Notes: generated from the sequence alone by a model not told the origin. DNA of 46,261 bases from Bacillota bacterium (GCA_018818645.1 JAHIRQ010000100.1:1-46261), one strand, 5' to 3'. Positions 1-8,961 are shown, counted from the stretch's first letter. Translations and numbers: made by a program.

Positions 1-1421
1 CTATGTAGATAAGCAACCTTTAGCCCCAATTGTTTAAAATAGGCAGTTAAGTCTTCACTCATTCTAATCGTTAGTGTTGTAACTAAAACGCGTTCTCCTG
101 CTGAAATACGTTTCTTGATTTCAAAATAAAGATCATCCATTTGACCCTTTGAAGGTCTAACTTCGATTTCTGGATCTAATAAGTAAGTAGGACGTATGAT
201 TTGTTCAACAATAGGTAATCCTTTTTCTAATTCATAGGCACCAGGTGTTGCAGATAAATAAATGACCTTTGAGAATTTATTTTCGAATTCATCAAATTGT
301 AGTGGTCTATTATCTAGGGCACTAGGAAGTCTAAATCCGTAATTGACTAAGGTTGTTTTTCTGGATCGATCTCCAAAATACATGCCTCTAACCTGAGGAA
401 TTGTGACATGAGATTCATCAACAATCATGATAAAATCTTTGCCAAAAAAATCAATCAGTGTAGCTGGGGTTTCGCCTGCTTCACGAAGTGATAAATGTCT
501 TGAATAGTTTTCAATACCACTGCAAATCCCGATTTCTTCAAGCATTTCCATATCGTATTTTGTTCTTTGTTCAATTCTTTGTGCCTCTAATAAAAGATTG
601 TTTCCTTTAAAATAAGCGATTTGTTCCTGCAATTCATTTTTGATTCTACGAATCGATTCCTTGAGCTTATCCTTATTGGTCATGAAGTGTGATGCAGGAA
701 ATATAGTGACGTAATTTAAGCTTTCTAATGGTTGACCAGTTAAGACATCAAATCGTTTGATTTCATCAATCTCGTCTCCAAAAAATGAAATTCTAATACC
801 ATTGGCTCTTTCATAGGCTGGAATGACTTCAATCGAATCCCCTCTAACTCTAAAGGTCCCTCTATGGAAATCCATATCATTTCTTTGGTAGGTTTGTTCA
901 ACCAGTTTATTGATTAGCTTATCTCTTCCATAATTATCCCCGATACGAACTGCAATCATCGAGTTTTTATAATCTTCTGGGTCTCCAATCCCATAGATAC
1001 AAGAAACTGATGCGACAACGATGACATCCTCATTATCCAATAAGGATGAGGTTGCACTATGTCGCAATTCATCGATTTCATCATTGATTGATGAATCTTT
1101 TTCAATGTAGGTATCCGAGGATACGACGTAAGCTTCTGGTTGATAATAATCATAATAGGAGATAAAATACTCAACACGGTTCTCAGGGAATAAACTTTTG
1201 AGTTCCCCATATAATTGACCAGCTAGTGTTTTATTGTGTGCTAATACAAGTGCTTTCTTACCTAATTTTTGAATAATATTAGCAATTGTGAAGGTCTTAC
1301 CAGTACCTGTAGCACCCAGTAATATCTGCTCTGTTATGCCATCGTTAAAGTTATTTATTAATTTTTCTATCGCCTCTGGTTGATCACCACTCGGTTGAAA
1401 AGGTGATACTAATTTGAACAT
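1..1421 (-). CDS. uvrB: UvrB, excinuclease ABC subunit B (N-terminal part)
   Basis: This is the DNA-damage recognition helicase of nucleotide excision repair, which is loaded by UvrA and recruits UvrC. Reading leftward from the ATG at 1421, the protein begins [18 protein letters not shown], has the Walker A motif GATGTGKT near residue 40, and contains the [10 protein letters not shown] beta-hairpin used for strand separation. It also carries the downstream DESH Walker B segment and the YLSATPG helicase motif. About 473 residues are present; the C-terminus lies beyond the left edge of the window. The start is fixed by AGGAGAG a few bases upstream. It is the only clear housekeeping gene here and marks the chromosomal flank of the inserted DNA. 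Family identity is certain from the sequence. Confidence 0.97.
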   Translation of the reverse strand, partial: MFKLVSPFQPSGDQPEAIEKLINNFNDGITEQILLGATGTGKTFTIANIIQKLGKKALVLAHNKTLAGQLYGELKSLFPENRVEYFISYYDYYQPEAYVVSSDTYIEKDSSINDEIDELRHSATSSLLDNEDVIVVASVSCIYGIGDPEDYKNSMIAVRIGDNYGRDKLINKLVEQTYQRNDMDFHRGTFRVRGDSIEVIPAYERANGIRISFFGDEIDEIKRFDVLTGQPLESLNYVTIFPASHFMTNKDKLKESIRRIKNELQEQIAYFKGNNLLLEAQRIEQRTKYDMEMLEEIGICSGIENYSRHLSLREAGETPATLIDFFGKDFIMIVDESHVTIPQVRGMYFGDRSRKTTLVNYGFRLPSALDNRPLQFDEFENKFSKVIYLSATPGAYELEKGLPIVEQIIRPTYLLDPEIEVRPSKGQMDDLYFEIKKRISAGERVLVTTLTIRMSEDLTAYFKQLGLKVAYLH

Positions 1422-1476
1422 ATAAATCTCTCCTTTTTCTCGTTTTAGTGAATTTACTATGATTACTATCAACCAG

Positions 1477-1553
1477 AAAATTCGCCCCATTTAAGCATTG
1501 ATTCGCCCCATTTTTTTGGTTAAATTGATGATTTCGACCAGTGGGGCGAATTT
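1477..1553. repeat. Inverted/direct repeat cluster of an ATTCGCCCCA motif
   Basis: Two direct copies of ATTCGCCCCATT-like sequence (about 1479-1492 and 1501-1512) are followed by one inverted copy, TGGGGCGAATTT, at 1542-1553. This GC-rich motif stands out in an AT-rich gap between uvrB and the first integrase. Multiple subterminal copies of this kind resemble insertion-sequence ends, but no transposase is present, so it may be a remnant. It could also be part of the attachment region. The rest of 1422-1696 shows no gene. Confidence 0.4.
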
Positions 1554-1696
1554 AGGTCACAAATCTTACTATCCCAAACTACTTAAACCTAGATAATACT
1601 TATCAAGTTTACTTGAGATTACCTAGTCAATTTTAACATTTATAGATGAAAATAACAAGGAAGCTAAACTCAATCTTTCTTGTTATCTGTTTCATG

Positions 1697-2992
1697 TTAT
1701 ATTAGTTCATCGATTATGTTTTCTATGTTATCGAGAACTTCTTCATTGATTTCTTTTGGATCTTCTTGATTTGGAATAACTGATTCAATAAATGGTTCTA
1801 ATTCTTCTAAGCAATCATTGACGATTTTTGATTTTTCAGTGTAAACATCGACTGAAATGATTTCTGATGCATGACCCATCATTTTGGAAATAGCTTTTAG
1901 ATTAAACTTTTCATTAACAAGTAATGTACAGTATGTAGCTCTTAAATCATGAAATCTGATATCTGGTAAATTGTTCTTTTTCAATATTTCTTTCCAGTAC
2001 ACATAATCAAAGCTCATTGATCTTGGATTACCATAGGTTGAACAGCAGATATAATTTAGGTCTTTAAATGGTGTCGTTTGATCGTTGATTCTTCTTCGTT
2101 TGTTTTTCTCATACTGTTTTCTTTTTTTCAGTATTTCCTCAAATAATATATCCGGGATTTCTAGTTCTCTATTACTAGAATAACTTTTAACTGGAATTTC
2201 TTGTTTTGTTACTGTCCCTTTTTCCAAATCATCAGTGCTTGTATTAGCTGCTCTACCTAACTGTCTTTGGATTTTTATGCGCCGATTGATAATGTCTATG
2301 TCATCAAATTTTAAACCTTTTATTTCACTTCTTCTTAAACCCATTAAAACTGCAAATAATATTTCCAAATAAATTGGTGAATCTTTGCATGATTCAATCA
2401 ATACTTTGACTTGATCAGCACTTAATGTATGCTCTGTACTGATTTCAATTGTACGATACTTTTTAGATTTAACTTGTTTAGGTAATTCAATATCCTTAGC
2501 TATATTGGTACCAATTAGTTTATATTTTAATGCATCTTTCAATCCAGTCTTAATGACGCATTTTGTTAATCTGGCAATACTATGAGATTTTGATGCAATA
2601 AAATTGTATAGTTCTTGAATGTGCGCTCTATTTAATTCATTAATTTTGATTTTTCCAATTTTAGGAACAATGTAATTATAAATAATGTTGTAATATGCTT
2701 GATATGAGTTATGAGCTATCCTTGGTTTCATTTCATCTTTTAACCAACTTTTAAAGTACTCCTCTGTTGAGATAACACTATTTAGAACGAAGGTACCGTT
2801 ATGAAGTTGAGCAATTGTTTCATTCCTTGCCTCATTTGCTTCTCTTAATGTTTTAAATCCTGCCTTTTGAATCGTTTGAGATGATTCATCGTTGAATATC
2901 AATACGATTCTATAACCATATTTTTTCTTGATCTGGGTTATGTTGTATATTTTATATTCAATATAGGTCTTTGGTTTTAAGATATCATTCAT
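1697..2992 (-). CDS. Tyrosine recombinase / phage-type integrase (second of a coupled pair)
   Basis: This is a site-specific tyrosine recombinase of 431 aa that probably integrates or excises the flanking prophage-like element. An N-terminal arm-binding region is followed by a SAM-like core-binding domain and a catalytic domain. Visible catalytic residues are Arg in GLRRSE, the HDLRATY box (H-x-x-R), the late His in MGHAS and the tyrosine in VDVYTEKS. I chose the ATG at 2992 (MNDILKPK) because its ATGA overlaps the TGA stop of the preceding integrase at 2985-2987, which indicates translational coupling. A start further upstream would lie inside that other gene. The two integrases are similar in layout but clearly different in sequence. 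Confidence 0.9.
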   Translation of the reverse strand: MNDILKPKTYIEYKIYNITQIKKKYGYRIVLIFNDESSQTIQKAGFKTLREANEARNETIAQLHNGTFVLNSVISTEEYFKSWLKDEMKPRIAHNSYQAYYNIIYNYIVPKIGKIKINELNRAHIQELYNFIASKSHSIARLTKCVIKTGLKDALKYKLIGTNIAKDIELPKQVKSKKYRTIEISTEHTLSADQVKVLIESCKDSPIYLEILFAVLMGLRRSEIKGLKFDDIDIINRRIKIQRQLGRAANTSTDDLEKGTVTKQEIPVKSYSSNRELEIPDILFEEILKKRKQYEKNKRRRINDQTTPFKDLNYICCSTYGNPRSMSFDYVYWKEILKKNNLPDIRFHDLRATYCTLLVNEKFNLKAISKMMGHASEIISVDVYTEKSKIVNDCLEELEPFIESVIPNQEDPKEINEEVLDNIENIIDELI

Positions 2993-4175
2993 TGTCTTCT
3001 CCAACCTCAACTGGAAAAGTGTTATTAACAAAATTCATAATTCTCTCTTTTTCTTCCATCACATCACAGTAAAAATCGAAAGTTGTATGAATTGATGAAT
3101 GGCCAAGAAGTGCAGATATTTTGGCAAGCGATACACCTTGTTCAATCAAAATGGTTGCATACATGTGTCTTAGGTTATGAACTGAAATTCGCTTGATACC
3201 ATATTTGGTACACGTTCTATATAAATAGGTATACAGGCTGTTTAGATGACTTGGTACACCATTTTTTTGAATACTAATGTAGTTGTTATCTTGATAGTTT
3301 AAAACTTTTGTACTTTCAATTTCAATTAACTGTTTTCGTTTCGCTAGCTCAGTGATGATTATTTTTGGTACTTTTAAAATCCTAATACCATTCACTGTTT
3401 TAGGATCCCTTTCTACTTGTTTGGTAAAATCAATACCAAACTCATTTTTATTAAGTGTATATTCATTAGCAATTTGTCTTTGAATACTCACTGTTTGATT
3501 TTCTAAATCAAAATCAGAAAATTTTAAACCTAAGATTTCACCTTTTCTTAAACCACAAAACAAGGCCAGCAATATCTCTAAATACCAATTACCAGTCGAT
3601 GCTATACTTAGAAACTTTTTTAGCTCTTCTTTACTCAAAATAGTGATATCTTTTCTTCTTGATTTATATGTCTTAACATTTGAAATGATATTATTAGGAA
3701 TAAACTCATAAGCTTGGGCATCTTTAAAGGCTAAATATAAGGCTTGTCTTGATTTATGTGCTGCCGATTTGCTGTATGGTTTAATTCTATTTAGCAATTC
3801 CTCAATATAGGTTGCTGTCACTAGTTTTAATTTAATATCATATGATATGTTAGGCAAAATAAAGTTGTGGATAGCAAATGAGATAACCATAATTGTTGAA
3901 CTTTGAACTTTTTTAGGATAAATCTCGTTGATCCAATAGACCATGTAGTCTTTAAAATTAATGTTCTTGTTTATTGTTGGGATAAGTAGTTTTTTTCGTT
4001 CAGACTCAAATTCTTTTAGATGTTTATAATAACTTTCTTCAGCTTCTTCTGGCGTGGAAAAGCCATCCATTCTTCGATATAAAATCGTTCCATCTTTTGA
4101 CATGATTTTTCTTCTATGACTCCAATATCCACGATAAAGAAAGGCAATGCTACTATTATATGTTTGACTTGTCAT
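2985..4175 (-). CDS. Tyrosine recombinase / phage-type integrase (first of a coupled pair)
   Basis: A 396-aa tyrosine recombinase whose N-terminal part (MTSQTYNSSIAFLYRGYWSH) resembles the AP2-like arm-binding domain of Tn916/phage integrases. The core-binding domain and catalytic domain follow. The catalytic set is complete: Arg in CGLRKGE, the HNLRHMYAT box, LGHSS and the tyrosine in FDFYCDV. An AAAGGAGG ribosome site sits 5 bases before the ATG. It lies 11 bases after the excisionase-like gene and overlaps the next integrase, so xis-int-int form one leftward operon. Two intact coupled integrases in one element are less usual than one; they may act together or one may have been acquired later. 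Confidence 0.9.
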   Translation of the reverse strand: MTSQTYNSSIAFLYRGYWSHRRKIMSKDGTILYRRMDGFSTPEEAEESYYKHLKEFESERKKLLIPTINKNINFKDYMVYWINEIYPKKVQSSTIMVISFAIHNFILPNISYDIKLKLVTATYIEELLNRIKPYSKSAAHKSRQALYLAFKDAQAYEFIPNNIISNVKTYKSRRKDITILSKEELKKFLSIASTGNWYLEILLALFCGLRKGEILGLKFSDFDLENQTVSIQRQIANEYTLNKNEFGIDFTKQVERDPKTVNGIRILKVPKIIITELAKRKQLIEIESTKVLNYQDNNYISIQKNGVPSHLNSLYTYLYRTCTKYGIKRISVHNLRHMYATILIEQGVSLAKISALLGHSSIHTTFDFYCDVMEEKERIMNFVNNTFPVEVGEDNE

Positions 4176-4186
4176 TGTGACCTCCT

Positions 4187-4375
4187 TTACTTATTAGTTA
4201 TCCATGCATCAAATGACTCTTTAAATATTTTGTATTGTCTACCAATTTTTATGATTCTAAATGGCTCTTGACTTTTAAATACATTTTCCAGGAACTCATA
4301 AGTCTTTGTTTTTCCTAGTCCTAGTATCTTTTGAATGTCTTCAGCATCATAAACTTTTTTAGTTTCTTCTGACAC
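4187..4375 (-). CDS. Excisionase-like small HTH protein
   Basis: A 62-aa protein with a MerR-like/HTH_17 fold: YDAEDIQKILGLGKTKTYEF is the winged helix-turn-helix start, and FRIIKIGRQYKI with FDAWI is the typical end of excisionase-type DNA-binding domains. Such proteins direct integrase toward excision or act as small regulators. I start it at the GTG at 4375, not at the ATG 24 bases upstream (4399), because an AGGAGG lies inside the longer frame at the right distance before the GTG. It sits directly before the two integrases, which supports the excisionase reading. The exact role is inferred. Confidence 0.8.
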   Translation of the reverse strand: MSEETKKVYDAEDIQKILGLGKTKTYEFLENVFKSQEPFRIIKIGRQYKIFKESFDAWITNK

Positions 4376-4413
4376 TTCGTCACCTCCTATATCACTCATG
4401 ATATAAAAGAGTT

Positions 4414-4429
4414 TAGACAGTATGTGTCG
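4414..4429. promoter_or_regulatory. Near-palindromic 16-bp motif, copy 1 (candidate operator)
   Basis: TAGACAGTATGTGTCG lies in the gap ahead of the excisionase-integrase operon. It matches TAGACACTATGTGTCG at 20011-20026 in 15 of 16 positions and in the same orientation. The core is two GACAC half-sites around TAT, with one mismatch in this copy. An operator for the nearby XRE repressor is the simplest reading. A short direct-repeat boundary of a 15.6-kb segment is the alternative. Confidence 0.45.
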
Positions 4430-4431
4430 GA

Positions 4432-4725
4432 CTACTTAAATTCTTCTGATTGAAAGTTGTAAACCATAGCAAAATATCTTCGATCTGAATGATAACTAAT
4501 CGCCAATGGCGATAATCCAATCGCAATATCATAGCCAAAGAAATCAAGCATAAAATCTTTACTTTGAATTTTATGTTCTTGCTTGGTACCAATAACTACT
4601 TCTTTAAAACCTAAAGTAATGAGTTGTTTCTTGAGCTCTGGTGTAACGATTTTCTTTGTATCCATTAGGACCTGTAAATATAAGATAGCCAGCTCTCTTT
4701 TTGAATATGACTCTAAATGTTTCAT
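4432..4725 (-). CDS. Small hypothetical protein, first gene leftward of the repressor promoter region
   Basis: A 97-aa protein of unknown function with no domain I recognise. It starts MKHLESYSKRELAILYLQVL; the first half is predicted helical and the second half (SPLAISYHSDRRYFAMVYNF) looks like mixed alpha/beta. I chose the ATG at 4725 because AGGAGAGG lies 5 bases before it; an ATG 33 bases upstream has no comparable site. A good sigma-A-type promoter (4763-4791) points directly at it, so it is probably an early gene controlled by the divergent repressor. It may be an antirepressor or immunity-type regulator, but nothing in the sequence proves this. Confidence 0.7.
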   Translation of the reverse strand: MKHLESYSKRELAILYLQVLMDTKKIVTPELKKQLITLGFKEVVIGTKQEHKIQSKDFMLDFFGYDIAIGLSPLAISYHSDRRYFAMVYNFQSEEFK

Positions 4726-4762
4726 ATACCTCTCCTTTTGCTCACATTTCGTGTTCAAATAA

Positions 4763-4791
4763 ATAATAACATTTCATTTTGAGTTTGTCAA
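4763..4791 (-). promoter_or_regulatory. Leftward sigma-A-type promoter in the repressor intergenic region
   Basis: On the minus strand TTGACA (4791-4786) is separated by exactly 17 bases from TATTAT (4768-4763), a near-consensus promoter firing toward the 97-aa gene and possibly xis-int. The facing repressor gene starts about 90 bp to the right, so this is the likely lysis/lysogeny-type switch region. Confidence 0.7.
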
Positions 4792-4882
4792 CGCGTTTTG
4801 TGAGCAAAAATAGAAATAAATTTGACTTTGTGTCATTTTGACTATAAAATGTTATTGTGAATATGAGGTGATGATATCTACT

Positions 4883-5398
4883 ATGAATAAAATCAAGTTT
4901 TTAAGACAAGAATTGAATTTAACAACAAGACAAATTTCTGCTGTTTTTTCATTGGCTGATTCAACCATTTCTCAATATGAAAACGAGACTAGAGATATTA
5001 ATACCTCGATGCTTAGAAAACTATCTGAATTTTTCCATGTTACCATTGATTATTTATTGTGCAATGATGATTTAGGTCTATATGTTTATTATGAGAATAG
5101 CAACACTCGCTTCATTTTGACTGAAGATGATTATTTAAAATATAAAACTTCCGGTTTGATCTATTACATCGACAGCAAAAGATTTATCAATATCAACAAA
5201 AAAATTGGTATTGATGGGTCTCAAAATCTATCTAAGCTTTTTGAATTGTTATCAGATTATGAAACAGTAGATAGATATATTCTCGATAATACAATTAATC
5301 TTCCAGTTCCACTAAAAAGAGTTGATGAAGTAAAAAAAATCATCGTGCTAGACGATGATAAATTTAATATTATAAAACAAATGATCACAGTTATGTAA
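4883..5398 (+). CDS. XRE-family phage-type transcriptional repressor
   Basis: A 171-aa DNA-binding protein. Its N-terminal residues (about 1-62) form a classic XRE/CI helix-turn-helix: KIKFLRQELNLTTRQISAVF, then ADSTISQYENE as recognition helix, then LRKLSEFFHVTIDYLL. The C-terminal 100 residues have no clear peptidase Ser-Lys dyad, so it is not an evident LexA/CI self-cleaving type. I start it at the ATG at 4883; an ATG 15 codons upstream overlaps its own GAGGTGATG ribosome site. It is transcribed divergently from the integration operon and is followed by a strong terminator, the usual layout for a prophage master repressor. Confidence 0.85.
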   Translation: MNKIKFLRQELNLTTRQISAVFSLADSTISQYENETRDINTSMLRKLSEFFHVTIDYLLCNDDLGLYVYYENSNTRFILTEDDYLKYKTSGLIYYIDSKRFININKKIGIDGSQNLSKLFELLSDYETVDRYILDNTINLPVPLKRVDEVKKIIVLDDDKFNIIKQMITVM

Positions 5399-5436
5399 AA
5401 AGAAGGAAATCACGTTATCTAAAATCCTTCTTTTTT
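5397..5436 (+). terminator. Rho-independent terminator of the repressor gene
   Basis: The stem AAAAAGAAGGA (5397-5407) pairs with TCCTTCTTTTT (5425-5435), with a 17-base loop and a T-run. The stem begins within the stop codon region of the repressor gene. In reverse it could also end transcription from the leftward OLD-nuclease gene. Confidence 0.8.
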
Positions 5437-5482
5437 ATTTATTACATTCAATCATTGCTTTTTTAGGTAAAATTATTTTACC

Positions 5483-7399
5483 TTATGCGGTATGAGTAAA
5501 TAGTTTATTAACTTTTTTGAATATTTCCTCGAATTTATTTAATGTTTTCTCAGGAATTGCAATCGTTTCTATTTGAGACATAAGATGCTTTGCTGGTAAA
5601 TAATGATTATAATCTTTACCTCCATTTTGGAGTATAATCTGTTTGATTATTGGTTTATTTGGATCTATCTTTGAACTATCAAGAGCAACTTTAAAAGTTT
5701 TGTTGTATAGTTCTATATATTCTTTTGTATCGAACAAATCTTCTATATCAGCATATTCAGTGCCCGCAAAGTTGTGATAATATAGTATATTAGAATCTCT
5801 AATTAGCTTTTCTTTCACGGTGTTATTTATTTTATCTTTAGCTGATTGATTAGTTATCGTATCAAATAGTATTACTTTTTCAAGTTTGTTTCCTCTTAAT
5901 AATGAAATAAATGTACTAACTCTATCTGCTCCCCCAATTGGAACTATTGTTATATCAGAATTCAATGATTCTCTATTTTTTTGTTCTAGTATAGAGGATA
6001 TCAATTCTATATAAGTTAAATCAGCAATTCCTTCAACAACTAAGTTTTTAGGTGATATAAACAGATTTTGAGCCAAATCATATCCTAATGCCGCTTGCAA
6101 TGGAAATAATGTGTTTGGATCTTTTTCCTGCACAGTATCAGATATAACGGTTCCATTTGTACTTTCAAAGACAGTTCTAATCTTATTCAAAGAATGAGGT
6201 TCAATCATAAAAGGTGAGTGTGTAGTATAAAGTATCTGGTAATTTGCAGATAGGTCTGCAAAGAAGTTCAATAAATCTGCTTGTGCTTTTCCATGTAAAT
6301 TTAAACCAGGTTCATCTAATAATAAAATATATTTTGAATCCTTTTTTTCCTGAATTTTATTAAACCAAACTAAAAAACTGAAAAACCAGTTAAATCCCTT
6401 GCTTCTATTTCCAAGAGGTAAATCAACACCATTATTACTGTTTTTAACTCTGATTTTTAATACTCTGTCAACAATAGTATTATGGTTATAAGCCCCTGGA
6501 TTAGATTCTATTTTTTCTATCATAAATATGATTTCAAGGTTTACATTAGATTTCCAATATTTAAACAATTCTTCTGTTATTTCTAAAGATGCCGAATTAA
6601 GTTCTGCATTGTATCGCTCAAAATTGGTAGAATTTGACAATGATTTTAAGTCAATATCAGCTAGTTCTATTAAAGCTTTTGCTGTTTTAGCAGAGTTTTT
6701 AGTTAACTGATTATTTGCCAGTTGACTTATAGAAAATTCAGAATCAAGCGCATAATACTCATCATAATACATAAACTTAGGTAGATTGGGTATTAAATAC
6801 TCAGTGACTAAATAACTAGCAAAAGGATGTTCATAAGTTGAATTGTCAACGTAATAATTAATTTTTCCTAAAATAGTTAATATGGTCGCATTTGTTTCTG
6901 GATCCTTTTTCAATTCTACTATTTCAGCATTGAGTTCTTGTTTTGTCTTAATTAGTATCAATTTTTGCAATAGCGTATTTTCTATTTCACTGAACTTTGA
7001 ATAAAAATCTGATGGTGTAGTTTTAACGTTAAAATCAAACTTAGTTTTATTATCGTAATATTTAGTAACTGAAACATTACTATCAATCTCAATACCTGTT
7101 TTCTCTAAAATGATTTGTTTTAGATTCTGCACATCAAAATGCAAAGTAATTGCTTTGGGATTATCACCTGATTTATTGCTTCTTACTAATCTTTTTCTAG
7201 GGTAATCATTCGTTTTATCAAACGAATTGAGTTCAACATCACCACTATCAAAGTAGTTAGATTTTGCAATTGCTTCAAGAATACTTGTTTTACCGGATTC
7301 ATTCATACCTACAAATGTAGTTATATCATCTTCAACATCAAATACTTGTGGTTGATCTATAGATTTGTATTCATGAATTTCAACTTTTTTTAAAATCAT
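5483..7399 (-). CDS. OLD-family ATP-dependent nuclease (AAA ATPase plus TOPRIM)
   Basis: A 638-aa protein of the OLD (overcoming lysogenization defect) family. An SMC/RecF-like ATPase core opens with MILKKVEIHEYKSID and Walker A GMNESGKTS near residue 35. The ABC-type signature region (LPLGNRSKGFNW) and Walker B (YILLLDEPG) follow at about 330-370. A C-terminal TOPRIM-like domain shows VVEGIADLTY, PIGGAD and VILFDT as metal-binding segments. OLD proteins cut DNA and often act in phage exclusion. It stands alone, without the GajB helicase of Gabija immediately next to it. It lies inside the prophage-like element, so it is a candidate superinfection-exclusion gene. Family call is strong; the biological role is inferred. 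Confidence 0.88.
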   Translation of the reverse strand: MILKKVEIHEYKSIDQPQVFDVEDDITTFVGMNESGKTSILEAIAKSNYFDSGDVELNSFDKTNDYPRKRLVRSNKSGDNPKAITLHFDVQNLKQIILEKTGIEIDSNVSVTKYYDNKTKFDFNVKTTPSDFYSKFSEIENTLLQKLILIKTKQELNAEIVELKKDPETNATILTILGKINYYVDNSTYEHPFASYLVTEYLIPNLPKFMYYDEYYALDSEFSISQLANNQLTKNSAKTAKALIELADIDLKSLSNSTNFERYNAELNSASLEITEELFKYWKSNVNLEIIFMIEKIESNPGAYNHNTIVDRVLKIRVKNSNNGVDLPLGNRSKGFNWFFSFLVWFNKIQEKKDSKYILLLDEPGLNLHGKAQADLLNFFADLSANYQILYTTHSPFMIEPHSLNKIRTVFESTNGTVISDTVQEKDPNTLFPLQAALGYDLAQNLFISPKNLVVEGIADLTYIELISSILEQKNRESLNSDITIVPIGGADRVSTFISLLRGNKLEKVILFDTITNQSAKDKINNTVKEKLIRDSNILYYHNFAGTEYADIEDLFDTKEYIELYNKTFKVALDSSKIDPNKPIIKQIILQNGGKDYNHYLPAKHLMSQIETIAIPEKTLNKFEEIFKKVNKLFTHTA

Positions 7400-7422
7400 A
7401 TTGCTTTTGTATACTCTTTTTT

Positions 7423-7479
7423 AGATTATAGTATATGTTATTGAGTATACTCTCCTTCATAATTTTTATACTATAATCT
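7423..7479. repeat. 13-bp inverted repeat between OLD-nuclease and AlbA-type genes
   Basis: AGATTATAGTATA (7423-7435) and TATACTATAATCT (7467-7479) are perfect inverted copies. A further GTATACTC/GAGTATAC pair lies between and left of them. The repeat occupies the gap upstream of the OLD-nuclease start, so it could be an operator or a processed hairpin. There is no T-run on the strand that would make a standard terminator. Confidence 0.5.
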
Positions 7480-7515
7480 TAATTCGTTACTTCTCTAGAA
7501 AATATCATTGAGTCT

Positions 7516-8868
7516 TTAGTTGTTTACTTTATAACTTGTACTTGGTCCACCTCCACGTTTTGTAATCTTTCCCTTATCTGACCATTTTTCAATTAAATAC
7601 CTTGCTTGATCATGCGTAAGGTTTAGATCTTGTTCTAACTCTTTCCGTGTAAATATTGTTTTTTGTAATAAATAATTTTCTTCATCTACTGTTTCACTTT
7701 GAACTTTCTTTATGTTACCTTTGTCAAACTTAATGATAACATTGACACCATGAATACTATTCACTTCAAAAACTAAAGGATACATGGATTCTTTTTCTAA
7801 GGCCTCATTAGCACGTGTGATACCTGATCCCCATTTTTCAATAATTCCGATATGGTAAAAGATTTCACTAATATTGGGATTTCTCAGTTTTGAAATACCA
7901 CTTAAGACATCTTTTAACTGTAACCCATCAAAGAATGTTCCTGGTGAAAAGATTTCAATGCGATCGTCAAATAAACTCATTCTAATCGGTTCATTTTCTA
8001 AATAGTTACGATGAATAATTGCATTAGCCACAATTTCTCTTAAAGCTACTTCAGGAACTTGATACTGCTGTTCTCTAATAACGCCAATTTTGAAATCTGT
8101 TTTTAGTTTATCCAATAATACGTTCATTACTTCATCGTATTGAGATATAATGGACCCTTTAATCGTAATCTCATCTATGATTTTGGTTTTGGTCAAACCT
8201 GAAAAATAACCTACTCTTATGTGGCTTTGACTAAATTTGTTATCTAGCAATAACATTAAGCCATTGGTAACATACGTTTCATCAAAGTTTTTCTTCAGTA
8301 AATGCCATTCAAGAAGTTTGCTTAAACTAATTTCTTTGCCTGTTTTAACGCGTTTATTAATATCTATTAAAAAATCTTTAATATTGACATCACTTAATTT
8401 AATTAATTTGCCTTGTTCATCATATAGTTTACTCGTATAATTCTCATTTTTTCTACTAAGCATCAACTCTGTTCGTTGGCTATTGGTCGCTTTTTGATCT
8501 GTTGAACCATATCTGATATAACAGCCCTCTTCAACGCCTTGTTTCTTTATATAATAAGGTTGTTCGTTGCCCTTAGCAATTTGGATGATAGCTATATCCT
8601 TATCTTGTATGTTTTTAAAAACAATGTCAATGATTGGTTTGGGTTCAATGTTATGATAGATTGTTTCCATTATTTTTTGCTCAAAAACCGATCTCACTTC
8701 ATTGATACCAAAAACCTTTAATGTTGCATCTTCAATACCAATAACAAGTTCTCCGCCAGCCGTATTACTAAATGAAACAATTGACTTCAGCCACTTGTTT
8801 GCCTCTTTCGGTAACGTCTTTTTATATTCAATTGTATTGGATTCTTCTTTAAAGTTTTTATCTGTCAT
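7516..8868 (-). CDS. AlbA_2/Schlafen-type ATP-binding transcriptional regulator
   Basis: A 450-aa protein with an N-terminal Schlafen AlbA_2 domain: EESNTIEYKKTLP, IVSFSNTAGGELVIGIED and the IQIAKGNEQPYYIK segment. A GHKL-like/HATPase_c_4 central region (VALREIVANAIIHRNYLENE, ... IEIFSPG, GSGITRANEAL) and a C-terminal winged helix follow. This family is widespread in mobile DNA and is usually annotated as a putative ATP-dependent DNA-binding regulator. The start is supported by AGAGGATG upstream. Its promoter region carries a run of about 10-bp repeats (8903-8961), so autoregulation is plausible. It lies 116 bp upstream of, and on the same strand as, the OLD nuclease. Substrate and target are unknown. 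Confidence 0.85.
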   Translation of the reverse strand: MTDKNFKEESNTIEYKKTLPKEANKWLKSIVSFSNTAGGELVIGIEDATLKVFGINEVRSVFEQKIMETIYHNIEPKPIIDIVFKNIQDKDIAIIQIAKGNEQPYYIKKQGVEEGCYIRYGSTDQKATNSQRTELMLSRKNENYTSKLYDEQGKLIKLSDVNIKDFLIDINKRVKTGKEISLSKLLEWHLLKKNFDETYVTNGLMLLLDNKFSQSHIRVGYFSGLTKTKIIDEITIKGSIISQYDEVMNVLLDKLKTDFKIGVIREQQYQVPEVALREIVANAIIHRNYLENEPIRMSLFDDRIEIFSPGTFFDGLQLKDVLSGISKLRNPNISEIFYHIGIIEKWGSGITRANEALEKESMYPLVFEVNSIHGVNVIIKFDKGNIKKVQSETVDEENYLLQKTIFTRKELEQDLNLTHDQARYLIEKWSDKGKITKRGGGPSTSYKVNN

Positions 8869-8891
8869 AATGTATCATCCTCTCTGACCAT

Positions 8892-8961
8892 ATTATACCA
8901 CATTATCTAGGGAAATCTAGGGAATCACGGCAAATCTAGGGAAATCTGGGTAATTCAAGGG
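8892..8961 (-). promoter_or_regulatory. TATAAT promoter overlapped by helically phased 10-bp repeats
   Basis: A minus-strand TATAAT lies at 8897-8892. Upstream of it (8903-8961) are six consecutive units of 9-10 bp based on AAATCTAGGG, some degenerate. Units two to four cover the place where a -35 box would lie. One unit per DNA turn suggests cooperative binding along one face of the helix, probably by a regulator of the AlbA-type gene. Confidence 0.55.

Noticed and set aside
8903-8961. CRISPR-like array
   Set aside because: The units are about 10 bp with no spacers; they are operator-like tandem repeats. No CRISPR array was seen anywhere in the window.
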